IMG/VR virus record: IMGVR_UViG_3300023180_000409
Location: 1-23,387 of that record
Length of the DNA: 23,387 bases
Source: a virus
Strand: one strand, 5' to 3'
Shown here: positions 1-7,662 of the stretch, in pieces
Numbering within the stretch: position 1 is the first letter of the stretch
How the letters are laid out: each line of letters begins with the position of its first letter
Notes under the pieces: model-generated
Database searches by the model: none
The model's input: only the letters and a program-made list of their open reading frames with translations
Told to the model about the DNA's origin: nothing
Position numbers and translations under genes: made by a program

Positions 1-95
1 AAAGGCAAACTGTCAAGTGCGCCTGTGAATTGCTGATCTGAAGGCAGTCTGCCAAGAGAGCCAATGTTTTCCGGTGGGATGTAGAAAACAGCCAT
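1..95 (-). CDS. Partial CDS at window edge, unknown protein (N-terminal 31 residues)
   Basis: An open frame starts at an ATG read leftward from position 95 and runs off the window without a stop. It begins MAVFYIPPENIGSLG. The start lies 1 base beyond the TAA of the upstream gene, the same tight spacing seen throughout this operon. A GGA about 8 bases before the ATG could serve as a weak SD site. Its place at the downstream end of the virion gene cluster suggests a structural or tail-related protein, but 31 residues are too few to assign a family. Confidence 0.6.
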   Translation of the reverse strand, partial: MAVFYIPPENIGSLGRLPSDQQFTGALDSLP

Positions 96-96
96 T

Positions 97-486
97 TTAG
101 TTATCCATCTTACGGTTTAAACTGCTTAAGAAATCTACGACAGGAGCCTTTATAGGCTTCACCACCGCTTTGGTCAAAGGGTATGCTTCAAGGGCACTCA
201 GAGCCCCACCGACAACTGGTGCGATGTAATCAACTGGGCCTTCCGCTTTAGAGAAATCACGAGCAATCTCCTCACCAGCAAAGACCAAGCCAGCGGGCGT
301 GAAGTCCATCAGGCCGATGCCCAAAAGTGGGGCACCCTCGTCCATGGTGCCTGTGATGTTCTTGGAGAGCTTTTGGGCTTGGTAATTCGAACCAGCCAAA
401 CCATAAGACTGAAGCAGATCGGCAATCGCTGCCTGAGTCCGCTCACGCATCGTCGGGTCATACGGCCTGATCTCTGCTTCAGCCAT
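97..486 (-). CDS. Conserved phage protein of unknown function, 129 aa, virion cluster
   Basis: The protein starts MAEAEIRPYDPTMRERTQ. The frame stays open further upstream, but the ATG at 486 has an excellent AAGGAG SD site at a normal distance and overlaps the preceding gene by only 8 bases (ATGGCTGA holds both signals). The N-terminal half is charged and probably helical (MRERTQAAIADLLQSYG). Residues from about 55 are richer in Gly, Ala and hydrophobic residues (PLLGIGLMDFTPAGLVFAGEE, then APVVGGALSALEAYPL) and end in a basic tail. I do not recognise the family. Its position after the large Gly-rich virion gene and before another leftward gene argues for a virion or assembly role, by context only. 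Confidence 0.7.
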   Translation of the reverse strand: MAEAEIRPYDPTMRERTQAAIADLLQSYGLAGSNYQAQKLSKNITGTMDEGAPLLGIGLMDFTPAGLVFAGEEIARDFSKAEGPVDYIAPVVGGALSALEAYPLTKAVVKPIKAPVVDFLSSLNRKMDN

Positions 487-1498
487 TGCAAAGCTCCTTG
501 GCCGATCGGCGGCCGATGAAGCGGCAAATCGGTACTCCAAACTTGATCATGAATTTTCCAAGGATAGATCCTTTGCCGACTCCTGCTTCGATGAAATGCA
601 TTTCACGAGCCCAAGGCAGCGCAAAGAGGGCAACGAACTTAGTGAACAGAAAGGACTTCTTCATCAGAGAAACAACCGGGATTGCCCAAGCATGATATCC
701 AGCAAAAGCCTCTGGATCTTCAATCGCCAGTTTACGCCCAAACTCTTGGTCAGAAAGATAAATGTCTTTTGACAGAATGCCCTGTCGGTGGAGTTCGGTG
801 CAAATTACTGTACCATCACCTCCGCCTCCACCATCACCACCCGGACCGACTTCTTGTCCGTGTGCTTCTGCAAAATCGGCAACATCTTGACTTGCCTGGC
901 TCGGAGCGTCTCCGCCAAAAGCAGAGCCAGTGTCTACGGACTGGCCTGATACAGATGTTGTACCTTGAGAGTTGGTCGTTGCACCGATGCTTCCTAGACC
1001 AGCGTCTGTTGCCCCCGGTGCATTTGACATACCTGCTGAAATATCGTCGGCAATGCTCATTCCCATCTGCACACCGGGACTTCCAAATGATGTCATTTCA
1101 GCATTTGGATCGACTTCCTGACCGTAAGCATTGATGCCGAGGCCTGTGGGGCCGCCTGTGGCTGTGCCATAACCGGAAACTTGTCCTTGGCTTACCCCAG
1201 AGCCAGTCTGCTGACCTACGCCGAAGCTCGTGCCTGTGCTGGGGCCAAAAGCATCACTAACAACACTTGCCAAACCAAGGGCTGGGCCAACAAATCCCAA
1301 TGCCGGGATGCCAAGAGCCCTACCGGCAATAGAAGAAACAATTCCCGCAGGACTGGGGTTGGCGATGCCTAGGCCAAGATCAATTTCCTGAGTCGGGTCA
1401 GATACGAACGAGCTAAGAGTGCCAATCGGGTCGCTCGCCATGGTCCCGATGGTTGATGCTGCTGTGTTGCCAATATTTCCGAGTGCACCTTCAGCCAT
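479..1498 (-). CDS. Gly/Ser/Ala-rich putative virion protein with conserved C-terminal Cys domain, 339 aa
   Basis: Residues 1-225 are of low complexity, dominated by Gly, Ser, Ala and Thr, with hydrophobic glycine-rich stretches (about 50-83) that could associate with membranes, and end in a GGDGGGGGDG linker. Residues 230-339 form a different domain starting VICTELHRQGILSKDIY and continuing EFGRKL...GYHAW. This CTELHRQG type of domain is familiar to me from the C-termini of uncharacterised proteins in tailed-phage virion clusters. The start at 1498 forms a TGATG overlap with the upstream stop, with GGAGG about 9 bases upstream. The composition suits an internal, ejected or tail-associated protein, but no enzymatic motif is visible and the role is inferred from context. 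Confidence 0.72.
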   Translation of the reverse strand: MAEGALGNIGNTAASTIGTMASDPIGTLSSFVSDPTQEIDLGLGIANPSPAGIVSSIAGRALGIPALGFVGPALGLASVVSDAFGPSTGTSFGVGQQTGSGVSQGQVSGYGTATGGPTGLGINAYGQEVDPNAEMTSFGSPGVQMGMSIADDISAGMSNAPGATDAGLGSIGATTNSQGTTSVSGQSVDTGSAFGGDAPSQASQDVADFAEAHGQEVGPGGDGGGGGDGTVICTELHRQGILSKDIYLSDQEFGRKLAIEDPEAFAGYHAWAIPVVSLMKKSFLFTKFVALFALPWAREMHFIEAGVGKGSILGKFMIKFGVPICRFIGRRSAKELCNG

Positions 1499-1689
1499 CA
1501 GACCTGACCTCCGCTAAGTTCACGCGCAAGGATGTCCAAGGTCTCCTTAAAACCTTTATCTAGCTCTTTGGCAGCTGTCGCAAACTTGCGTGGGCTGATG
1601 TCTTCAGTCGTAAGACCTCTGCGCTCAAGAAAGCTCTTGGCTGCACGGATCTCTGCTGCTGCGACTTTTTTAACTGCTGCCTTGGCCAT
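1498..1689 (-). CDS. Small basic/helical protein of unknown function, 63 aa
   Basis: The protein reads MAKAAVKKVAAAEIRAAKSF at its start and is rich in Ala, Lys and Glu, so it is probably mostly helical. The frame is open further upstream to 1746. I chose the ATG at 1689 because it lies 1 base after the stop of the preceding gene and has an AAGG element upstream, while the longer version would overlap that gene by more than 50 bases. The stop overlaps the start of the 339-aa gene (TGATG). No family is recognised; the setting suggests a minor virion or assembly factor. Confidence 0.6.
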   Translation of the reverse strand: MAKAAVKKVAAAEIRAAKSFLERRGLTTEDISPRKFATAAKELDKGFKETLDILARELSGGQV

Positions 1690-1690
1690 A

Positions 1691-1948
1691 TCACCACGCC
1701 TTACAAGACCAATAACGAGCTTTGGTCTTTGGGCCGGGGTTTTCACAATTGTGCCGGGACCGGAAATTGCTCCTGCGTCCCGGCTGATTCTTCTTGATCT
1801 TCATATTCGGATCGCCAAAGGTCACGCGCTTAACTGAATCTCCGTCCATGACATAAACAACAGACTTCTTTTTGCCATAGCTGGGTTCACCCTTGCCAAT
1901 GCGGCGGGGCTTATTCAGAGTCACTTTGCGACCTTTGTACACAGCCAT
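1691..1948 (-). CDS. Small basic conserved phage protein, 85 aa (GDPNM...RHNC...YWSCK type)
   Basis: The sequence runs from a basic N-terminus (MAVYKGRKVTLNKPRR) through VVYVMDGDSVKRVTFGDPNM to a C-terminal RSRHNC...YWSCKAW motif. The pattern GDPNM, RHNC and YWSCK is one I recognise from short proteins in the structural clusters of many tailed phages, where the function is unknown. Two conserved cysteines and a histidine could bind metal, but that is speculation. The ATG at 1948 overlaps the upstream TAA (TAATG). Confidence 0.75.
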   Translation of the reverse strand: MAVYKGRKVTLNKPRRIGKGEPSYGKKKSVVYVMDGDSVKRVTFGDPNMKIKKNQPGRRSNFRSRHNCENPGPKTKARYWSCKAW

Positions 1949-2109
1949 TAGAACTTACCTTTTTCCTTCAGGACGAAGCCAGCGACACCGCCAACGATAC
2001 CAGCGAGAACTACCCACTGGCTTCCGAGAAGGACACCGATGCCGACAACAATCGCGCCAGCAGCTGCATAACTTGAGGGCTCACCTAGCCTCTTCGTGAT
2101 CCAGTTCAT
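1948..2109 (-). CDS. Small hydrophobic membrane protein, 53 aa, possible holin
   Basis: Translating leftward from the ATG at 2109 gives MNWITKRLGEPSSYAAAGA followed by two hydrophobic segments (roughly residues 14-29 and 31-47) separated by a short GSQW turn, then a basic end KEKGKF. Two membrane segments with a charged C-terminus fit small phage holins or other inner-membrane phage proteins. No endolysin is visible in the window, so the holin role is only a suggestion. The start overlaps the preceding stop (ATGA) and the stop overlaps the next start (TAATG), so it sits exactly between two well-supported genes. Confidence 0.7.
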   Translation of the reverse strand: MNWITKRLGEPSSYAAAGAIVVGIGVLLGSQWVVLAGIVGGVAGFVLKEKGKF

Positions 2110-2279
2110 TTCTTTTTTCCCTTCTTAGAAGTAGCAGCTTGTTTGAAAGCCTTTGCGGTTGGCGCACCCTTGCTTCCGGGCTTGCGCATCTTCTCTGGCT
2201 TTTTGCCAGCAGCCTTTTGACGCTCAATCCGTTTGCGCTTGGCGTGGATGTTAGCGTAGAGTCCAGGTTTCTTGGCCAT
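2106..2279 (-). CDS. Very basic small phage protein, 57 aa (KPGLYANIHAKRKRIE type)
   Basis: The translated product begins MAKKPGLYANIHAKRKRIER, continues with EKMRKPGSKGAPTAKAF and ends KKGKKK. The GLYANIHAKRKRI and KMRKPGSKGAPT segments are a pattern I recognise from tiny proteins in tailed-phage virion clusters; no function is known to me. About a third of the residues are Lys or Arg, which suits nucleic acid binding or packing inside the capsid (inference). The start overlaps the upstream stop (TAATG) and the stop overlaps the next ATG (ATGA). Confidence 0.78.
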   Translation of the reverse strand: MAKKPGLYANIHAKRKRIERQKAAGKKPEKMRKPGSKGAPTAKAFKQAATSKKGKKK

Positions 2280-2410
2280 TACTTTTTGCCCTTTTTCTTA
2301 TACCCAGATGCATAGATCGCTCGGCCTTGGCGCTCGGCAGCTGCCTTGGTCTTATAGACCTTGCCAGACTTGCCCCACTTGTAGCCACCTTTGACCTTGC
2401 GAACTGGCAT
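2279..2410 (-). CDS. Very basic small phage protein, 43 aa (KVKGGYKWGKSGKVY type)
   Basis: The product starts MPVRKVKGGYKWGKSGKVYK and ends GRAIYASGYKKKGKK. The GGYKWGKSGKVY...AAERQGRAIYASG pattern recurs in short ORFs of many tailed phages in the same kind of setting. Its function is unknown; high Lys/Arg content suggests contact with DNA or RNA. The ATG at 2410 directly abuts the upstream TAA and its own stop overlaps the next start (TAATG). Confidence 0.78.
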   Translation of the reverse strand: MPVRKVKGGYKWGKSGKVYKTKAAAERQGRAIYASGYKKKGKK

Positions 2411-2719
2411 TTAGTAATCGACCTTCGGACCGCCGTGGCCAAGCATGTCGTCGATCATGGAGCTAACGTCGCCGCCATGCATCTTGATAACCTTGACCTT
2501 CATGCCAGACTCAGGAATCTCTTCCTCTTCGTACTCGTCTTCATACTCGTCTTCTTCGCTCTCATAACCACCACCATGCATGGCTTCGTGGCAGAGAAGC
2601 ATAAAATTGACGAGCTGCTCTTCAGTAAGCGCGAGGCCGGGGGCATCAGCTGGGAAGCCCATGGTCTCCTCAAACTGATCCATCAGATCGCTGATGTTTT
2701 CAACATTAACTTCAGCCAT
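2411..2719 (-). CDS. Acidic protein of unknown function, 102 aa
   Basis: The protein is strongly acidic, with an uninterrupted Asp/Glu run at about residues 53-69 (ESEEDEYEDEYEEEEIPE), followed by MKVKVIKMHGGDVSSMIDDML. Two ATG codons lie side by side (2722 and 2719). The second is better spaced (6 bases) from the strong AAGGAGG SD site and gives a TGATG overlap with the upstream gene, so I prefer it. The acidic nature contrasts with the very basic neighbours and could reflect a DNA-mimic, scaffold or chaperone role, but nothing in the sequence proves this. Confidence 0.68.
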   Translation of the reverse strand: MAEVNVENISDLMDQFEETMGFPADAPGLALTEEQLVNFMLLCHEAMHGGGYESEEDEYEDEYEEEEIPESGMKVKVIKMHGGDVSSMIDDMLGHGGPKVDY

Positions 2720-3183
2720 CATTGGCCTCCTTCTTTGGGTTGCTGCTCCTGAATGCGCGGAGCAATGCTGCGTAAAAAGTTCTCGAACGAGCCGCCATAA
2801 TCAGGCTGACCACCCATGCGACCTCGGATCTCTTCAGCTTTGCGGCGGACATATTCCATCATGGCCTCTTGGTTGGCCATTTCAGGATTGATGCCGCTGA
2901 CCTCTGGCGGAAGACCGCGAGTCTGCCCCATGCCGCCTTCGGGCGATCCAAGCATCCTGTCCTGCTCCGAGAGTTCAACTGCCGGAGGGCCAGATCGCTC
3001 ACCAGACATCGCCCGCATAGCAGGATCAGCCATCATCTGCTGATAGGCCTGAGCTTCTGTGTCGCTGATAGGGCCACTGCCAACTTGACGAAGAGCGCCA
3101 AAAGCCTGCGGGTTCACAGGAGCCATAGGAGCGAGAGTATTAACGTATGCCCTCTGGATCGCTTCGTCTAAATTTTCAGCCAT
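2719..3183 (-). CDS. Hypothetical virion/assembly protein downstream of portal, 154 aa
   Basis: The protein begins MAENLDEAIQRAYVNTLAPM and is rich in Met, Gln, Gly and Pro. A central segment is probably disordered (ISDTEAQAYQQMMADPAMRA to GGMGQTRGLPPEVSG) and a helical, charged stretch follows (NQEAMMEYVRRKAEEIRGRM). The ATG at 3183 has GGAG 7 bases upstream and overlaps the portal stop by 8 bases (ATGGCTGA); an in-frame TTG just upstream is less likely. Being encoded right after the portal, it could be a scaffold or a head-tail joining factor. This is positional inference; I do not recognise the family. Confidence 0.68.
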   Translation of the reverse strand: MAENLDEAIQRAYVNTLAPMAPVNPQAFGALRQVGSGPISDTEAQAYQQMMADPAMRAMSGERSGPPAVELSEQDRMLGSPEGGMGQTRGLPPEVSGINPEMANQEAMMEYVRRKAEEIRGRMGGQPDYGGSFENFLRSIAPRIQEQQPKEGGQ

Positions 3184-5590
3184 TGTCAATCTCCATTTGG
3201 GCCTTTGCTAAGTTCTTCTCTCGCTCCAACTGCAACTCCGCCTCCAACTTGCGGACTTTGGCTTCAAGATCTGCTTGAATCTTCATAGCTGCGATCTGCA
3301 TATCTTGTTCAGCCTTGGCCTTGTCAATCTGAATGTCAGACTGTGCTTTGGCCTGATCAGCTTGAATCTCTGCCTGCGTACGCGCCTGAAGGGCTTGTGC
3401 CTCAAGCTGCGCGAGCTGCTGGGCATATTGCAGGGGATTCTGCTGACCCTGTTGCATTTGGGTAAGTGAGCGAATCTGCTGCATCTGCGGAGCTTGCTGA
3501 ACGACCTGAGCGGCGCGCTGGCTGATGAGCATATCGAGGTTGGGGTCGATGTCCTCGAAATTGAAGTCGGTTTCGCGGATGTCCGGTAGGCCGGGGAGCG
3601 GAACGCCGATGCTTGACTGCATGCGCGAGCGATAAAGTAGCGCAATGTGCTCTGCGATGTGTGCGATGAGGACTGGCTGAAGAGCCTTCGCACCGGGGTT
3701 GCCCGCAAGAGAAGGGTCCGACAAGAACTGCATATGAACGGCGATATGCGCGTCGTGGTCCTGTTCCGGGAAAGCACGAATTGGCTTGCCGTAAAGGATG
3801 CTCATGTTCTCGTCGATCGGATCGAGCCTCGGAGCCTCAACAGGCTTCTTCAGAACCTCGTCAATGTTCGGGATGCGGATGGCCTCATACATCCGCTTGT
3901 AAGCCTCATACATGTCGTGAAGCTGGGGAGCGGACTTGGCCATCTCGAGGATGGCTTGGGCCTGAGCAATCCTTTGGGCAGTGCTGAAGATGTTCGGGTC
4001 GCTGACTGGGATGATGTCGATGCGGTCATTGAAGTCAGCAGCATAAACAGTCTGCGTTGCGCCAAAGACAGCAAACGTCATCGACTCTGGCAGGTTCTCC
4101 GCATTCAGCTCTGCGAGGAGCTTGAACTCCTGACCCTGAGAGTGGTGCAGACGCTTGTGAATGGCTGAGAATGCTTTCGAGCCCTGCTCAATTAGAGCGA
4201 CCGTCGAGCCAACTGGAGCATTGGGGTTGACATCGCCAACATTCAGATCAGCAGTGCTAGCGAACCGGCGACCAATGTCTGTGATGTAGCCAAGCAGCTG
4301 GAACAGCGTTGATGATGGCTCTTTGAAAGGCAAAGGCATAACAGCCTTGTTAACGTCATCAACTGTCGCATCCAGATCAACGAATTCACCCGGATTGATG
4401 TCGATCTCGCCGCCGCTGACACGACCCTTGAGTTTGAAGCCACCTTGCATATTGGCGAAAGCAGCAGAATCAAGCAGTGCGCGCAGAGATCCGGTCGCAG
4501 CCTTGCCCAGACCACCAATCATGTGGTAAAGGCCAAAGCCATAGAACCCGACACCGGGGAGGAACTTGTAGCTCACGAACCAGTTGCGCCGGATCTTCTT
4601 GCTGTCGTTCTCGCGCCAGTTGCGTCGGACGCTGACAATCTGCTGAGAGTCGTAGTCGATCGTCACGACATAAGGAAGATCAACTGTGTTCTCGTCGTCG
4701 GCATCAATTTCGGAGAAGCTCTCGTAAACGTGCATCTCCAACAGAGTCATGATCTCGTCGGTCGCCGACTCAGCATTGGGATTAACACCCTCAATGTCTG
4801 ATGTGGTGTCGCCGCTGGGATCAAGGCCATCGCCCATATATTCAACAGGCATGTACCAGCCTGCTTCTACATAGCGATTGAAATCATTTTTCGGGAGGCG
4901 GATGACCTGAGTGTAGCGCAAAGAGGTGTAAAGGTCTTTGCTTTCTGGCGAAACAACGAAGTCTTCAGCCTTAACGAACTGGGCGCACTGGCGCTCAAGA
5001 TTCGGATCCCACCAGACTTTCTTGAAAGCCTGACCAACGAGGGGCAGCGTGAAGAGCATCTGGTCCAGATCCGGGAAATACTCAGGCATCTCCTCAACGA
5101 TCTGGTAATTCATGAAGTCACGGACGCGCCGTGCCTGCTCCTCAGTTTCCTCGTTGGGTTCACCGACGATGACAGTTTTGACCGGTCCACCGGAGGGGTA
5201 AAGCTCTGCGACAGCTCGCGCATTGAACTGGGTCGCTGCTTCGGCGATGAGCGGGTGAACAACGATGCTCAGGCCACGGCTGGCTCGCTCGTCTTCACCT
5301 TCCTGAAGGCCACCATCAGGATCAAGCGTCTTGAGGCCATCTTTGTAACGCTGCTCCCACTCGGAGCGAGCTTCGCGATCAGATTCGTAAAGTGAAATAA
5401 GCGAGTCAGCCTTTGCAGCCAACTCGCTTTCCGAGATGTCTTCAGCAATGTTAGCGTCGAATTGAGTATCAACCTCGGGAATCTCATCAACGGATGGATC
5501 TCCGATAAGAACTTCATCATCTCCGAACTCTTCAACCATTAGGTTGTCTGGCGGAGCACCTTCTGCAAAAGGGATCGGCATTCTAGCCAT
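3176..5590 (-). CDS. Portal protein (head-tail connector), 804 aa
   Basis: Portal proteins form the ring at one capsid vertex through which DNA enters and leaves and to which the terminase docks. The assignment rests on length (804 aa), position immediately after terL, and sequence features of the large portal family of podovirus-like phages: an acidic N-terminus, ASRGLSIVVHPLIAEAATQF near residue 104, then EEMPEYFPDLDQMLF and PLVGQAFKKVWWD, and later GLYHMIGGLGKAATG. The last ~120 residues are a long Gln/Ala/Lys/Glu-rich coiled coil (AQLEAQALQARTQAEIQADQ and onward), as in the C-terminal barrel or crown extensions of some portals. The ATG at 5590 overlaps the terL stop by 8 bases (ATGGCTAG), suggesting translational coupling. 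Confidence 0.88.
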   Translation of the reverse strand: MARMPIPFAEGAPPDNLMVEEFGDDEVLIGDPSVDEIPEVDTQFDANIAEDISESELAAKADSLISLYESDREARSEWEQRYKDGLKTLDPDGGLQEGEDERASRGLSIVVHPLIAEAATQFNARAVAELYPSGGPVKTVIVGEPNEETEEQARRVRDFMNYQIVEEMPEYFPDLDQMLFTLPLVGQAFKKVWWDPNLERQCAQFVKAEDFVVSPESKDLYTSLRYTQVIRLPKNDFNRYVEAGWYMPVEYMGDGLDPSGDTTSDIEGVNPNAESATDEIMTLLEMHVYESFSEIDADDENTVDLPYVVTIDYDSQQIVSVRRNWRENDSKKIRRNWFVSYKFLPGVGFYGFGLYHMIGGLGKAATGSLRALLDSAAFANMQGGFKLKGRVSGGEIDINPGEFVDLDATVDDVNKAVMPLPFKEPSSTLFQLLGYITDIGRRFASTADLNVGDVNPNAPVGSTVALIEQGSKAFSAIHKRLHHSQGQEFKLLAELNAENLPESMTFAVFGATQTVYAADFNDRIDIIPVSDPNIFSTAQRIAQAQAILEMAKSAPQLHDMYEAYKRMYEAIRIPNIDEVLKKPVEAPRLDPIDENMSILYGKPIRAFPEQDHDAHIAVHMQFLSDPSLAGNPGAKALQPVLIAHIAEHIALLYRSRMQSSIGVPLPGLPDIRETDFNFEDIDPNLDMLISQRAAQVVQQAPQMQQIRSLTQMQQGQQNPLQYAQQLAQLEAQALQARTQAEIQADQAKAQSDIQIDKAKAEQDMQIAAMKIQADLEAKVRKLEAELQLEREKNLAKAQMEIDNG

Positions 5591-7091
5591 ACATCGCTAC
5601 CTTTTGTTTTGGTTCTTCATACTCATCTTCATAATCAGTAGAGTGGGTGACGAACCAACCCTTCCTCAAACGCAACCAAGCCTGTGTGCAGGTGTCAACA
5701 ATGTCGTCGTTGTCCCCAGCGGGGAATGCTGCACAAATGTCAATTAAATTTTTAGCCCACTTTTTGTCAGAAGGAAACCAAATTCTTCCATCTTCTAAAA
5801 GAGCGGAGCTTGCATGGGCACGTGCTTCTTTGTCTCGATCTGGCGAATACTCAAGAACTGGGATGCCAGCCATGCGCAAATCCTGAAGCAAACTTTGGCC
5901 AGAAGCCTTCTTCTCAATGAGCACTGCGTCTGGTTCATAATCTTCGTAAGACTCTTGAGCTATCCGGCGGAGCTCTGGGTAAGTGACACGGTCATACCAC
6001 ATATCAAGAACGATCGCGTTGATTTGCCCATTGCGCCGGAAGACACCCCACGTTGTGCGTGCAGAGTAAGAGGTTTTCTCTTTGGTTGAGAACGCAGTGT
6101 CCCAAGACTGCAAAACATACTCAACATCCGGAAGCGTATCGTGCTCCCAAGGCACCCACCACTCAGCCTTCAAGATTCCGCCACCCTTCGGCATTGGCCT
6201 CTGCTGAAGCTGACCAGCCGCAGCATAACTGCCAAGAGAGCTTTCAAGATTGCTGAGTGTCCTGTCGTCAATGCGCTGTGGCCAGAGCAACTCACCTTCC
6301 TCTGTGCGTGGGTCGGTGAAACCGAGAGAGGAAATTGTTGGAGTCGGATGTCCGATCTCGTAACGAGCAGGAAGGCAAAGGTGGTCCCAGTCCTCAAACT
6401 GGTTAGCGAGGATGTGGCCAGTGAGGTCGTTCTCGTGGACTCGCTGCATGATGATCACGAACGCACCAGTCTTCGGGTCATTGAGGCGAGACTGCATGGC
6501 TTGGTCCCACCACTCAAGAACACTCTCACGAACAGCCGCCGACTCAGCCTCACGGACGTTGTGCGGGTCGTCAATGACAATGATGTCGCCACCTTCACCA
6601 GTCAACGCACCATCAACAGAAGTCGCGATCCTATGGCCAGTCTTGTCGTTCTCAAACCTCTGCTTCTGGTTCTGGTCGCCGGTCAGCTTGAAAGAGTCAC
6701 CAAAGTGTTCCTGATACCAAGGGCTGTCAATCAGCCGCCGACATTTTACCGAGTCTCGTATGGAAAGCGAGGAGGCATAAGATGCGAACAGGAATCGCTT
6801 CTGTGGCTGGATGGTCCAAGTCCACGCAGGCAAAGCAACCGCCACCGACAAAGACTTCATGTGCCGGGGAGGGATATTGATTATAAGTCGGCGAATGTCG
6901 CCTTCAACAACCGCCTGCAGATGCTCACTGATGGCATCAATATGCCAGTTGTCGTAAAAGTCTCTTCCCGGCTCAATTGTCGGCCAGCAGTTCTTGGTAA
7001 ACTCCTTCAGAGACCTCTTCATCTTCTCTGATCGGACTTGCGTCAATGACAGCGTGCTCAAGAACTCGTTCAATTGCGTTGAGGTCGTCAT
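5583..7091 (-). CDS. terL: Terminase large subunit (packaging ATPase and nuclease), 502 aa
   Basis: This is the motor ATPase and endonuclease that cuts concatemeric DNA and pumps it through the portal. The Walker A-like motif PPRHMKS is at residues 74-80 and Walker B VIDD at 172-175, followed by DPHNVREAES. FVIIMQRVHENDLTG (about 211-225) matches the coupling region of this family. The RNase H-fold nuclease carboxylates are visible as QSWDTAF (D331), AVLIEKKASG (E393) and DNDDIVDTCTQAW (about 466-478). The start is uncertain: the ATG at 7091 overlaps the upstream gene by 119 bases, while the ATG at 7022 would shorten it by 23 residues. I kept the longer form because LTQVRSEKMKRSLKEF resembles the usual N-terminus of this terminase type; neither start has a strong SD. 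Confidence 0.95.
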   Translation of the reverse strand: MTTSTQLNEFLSTLSLTQVRSEKMKRSLKEFTKNCWPTIEPGRDFYDNWHIDAISEHLQAVVEGDIRRLIINIPPRHMKSLSVAVALPAWTWTIQPQKRFLFASYASSLSIRDSVKCRRLIDSPWYQEHFGDSFKLTGDQNQKQRFENDKTGHRIATSVDGALTGEGGDIIVIDDPHNVREAESAAVRESVLEWWDQAMQSRLNDPKTGAFVIIMQRVHENDLTGHILANQFEDWDHLCLPARYEIGHPTPTISSLGFTDPRTEEGELLWPQRIDDRTLSNLESSLGSYAAAGQLQQRPMPKGGGILKAEWWVPWEHDTLPDVEYVLQSWDTAFSTKEKTSYSARTTWGVFRRNGQINAIVLDMWYDRVTYPELRRIAQESYEDYEPDAVLIEKKASGQSLLQDLRMAGIPVLEYSPDRDKEARAHASSALLEDGRIWFPSDKKWAKNLIDICAAFPAGDNDDIVDTCTQAWLRLRKGWFVTHSTDYEDEYEEPKQKVAMYG

Positions 7092-7572
7092 TTGTCAGCC
7101 TACTTATGTCCAGAACTTTTTTCTCTTCAATCTGAGCGTGCACTTCCACAGCCTTCAGATCAGGCACACACTTCCCAAGCAAAGTTTTCGCCGCCATGAC
7201 GCGCAACTCTGGGTCTGCGGAAATTTTCCCGGCTGGCGTGGCAAGACCTTCGCTGTCTTTGGTGTAAACCGGGAATATCTCTTTGCCCTGCATTACCGCT
7301 GCGAGGAATCCGACGGGGTCTGCTTGGCCCATGATCCAATTGATCGTGGCTGGATGGTTCCACTTGTACCGACCTTTGCGCGCGGGCTTCTGGTGCTTCA
7401 TCGGCTCAACTGATTTGAACCGACCATCCCAACCCTCCGGGTCGTCTTTCAAACGGTAATCTGCATCGGGATTGAACGGAGGGCCATTGTTCACAGGCCT
7501 CTTGACAATGGTTTTTGTTTCTGCCTCCGCAGAAACTTCATTCTTGGAGCTCTTCTTCACTTTTTCCGCCAT
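6973..7572 (-). CDS. Putative terminase small subunit, 199 aa
   Basis: The small terminase recognises the packaging site and hands DNA to TerL. The assignment rests mainly on position as the gene directly before terL and first in the packaging operon, plus a central region (QADPVGFLAAVMQGKEI, then ADPELRVMAAKTLLGKCVPDLKAVEV) that resembles a segment I associate with small-terminase-like proteins. The N-terminal 60 residues are charged and probably disordered. A clear DNA-binding helix-turn-helix is not obvious, so this stays putative. The start at 7572 has no strong SD; the promoter-like element at 7617-7645 lies just upstream. The C-terminus overlaps terL. Confidence 0.62.
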   Translation of the reverse strand: MAEKVKKSSKNEVSAEAETKTIVKRPVNNGPPFNPDADYRLKDDPEGWDGRFKSVEPMKHQKPARKGRYKWNHPATINWIMGQADPVGFLAAVMQGKEIFPVYTKDSEGLATPAGKISADPELRVMAAKTLLGKCVPDLKAVEVHAQIEEKKVLDISRLTNDDLNAIERVLEHAVIDASPIREDEEVSEGVYQELLADN

Positions 7573-7616
7573 TTTACAACCGTATTGCAGTGGTCAACTG
7601 AAAATAACTGTCACAC

Positions 7617-7645
7617 ATTATCTCTCGTTTCTGGGCAAAAAGAAA
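7617..7645 (-). promoter_or_regulatory. Promoter-like element before packaging operon
   Basis: Read on the minus strand, TTTCTT (7640-7645) is followed 17 bases later by GATAAT (7617-7622), within the sequence CAGAAACGAGAGATAAT. The same GAGAGATAAT core occurs at three other transcription-unit starts in this window (9260, 15017, 23265). Here it lies 45 bases before the putative small terminase gene and just after the terminator that closes the preceding unit. Unlike the other copies, it is not followed by the GTTGG leader hairpin. Confidence 0.55.
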
Positions 7646-7662
7646 CCCCTCCGAAGAGGGGT
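7634..7662 (-). terminator. Rho-independent terminator with TTCG tetraloop
   Basis: On the minus strand a perfect 7-bp stem, ACCCCTC / GAGGGGT (7645-7662), encloses a TTCG loop and is followed by TTTCTTTTTG. This is a textbook intrinsic terminator in the leftward direction. It closes the transcript carrying the small genes between 9213 and 7729. Its T-tract overlaps the TTTCTT of the promoter-like element for the packaging operon, so termination and restart are packed into about 45 bases. Confidence 0.85.

Noticed and set aside
6141-7031. 296-codon open frame on the plus strand, antisense to terL
   Set aside because: Shadow of the strongly supported terminase gene; no SD and no protein motifs.
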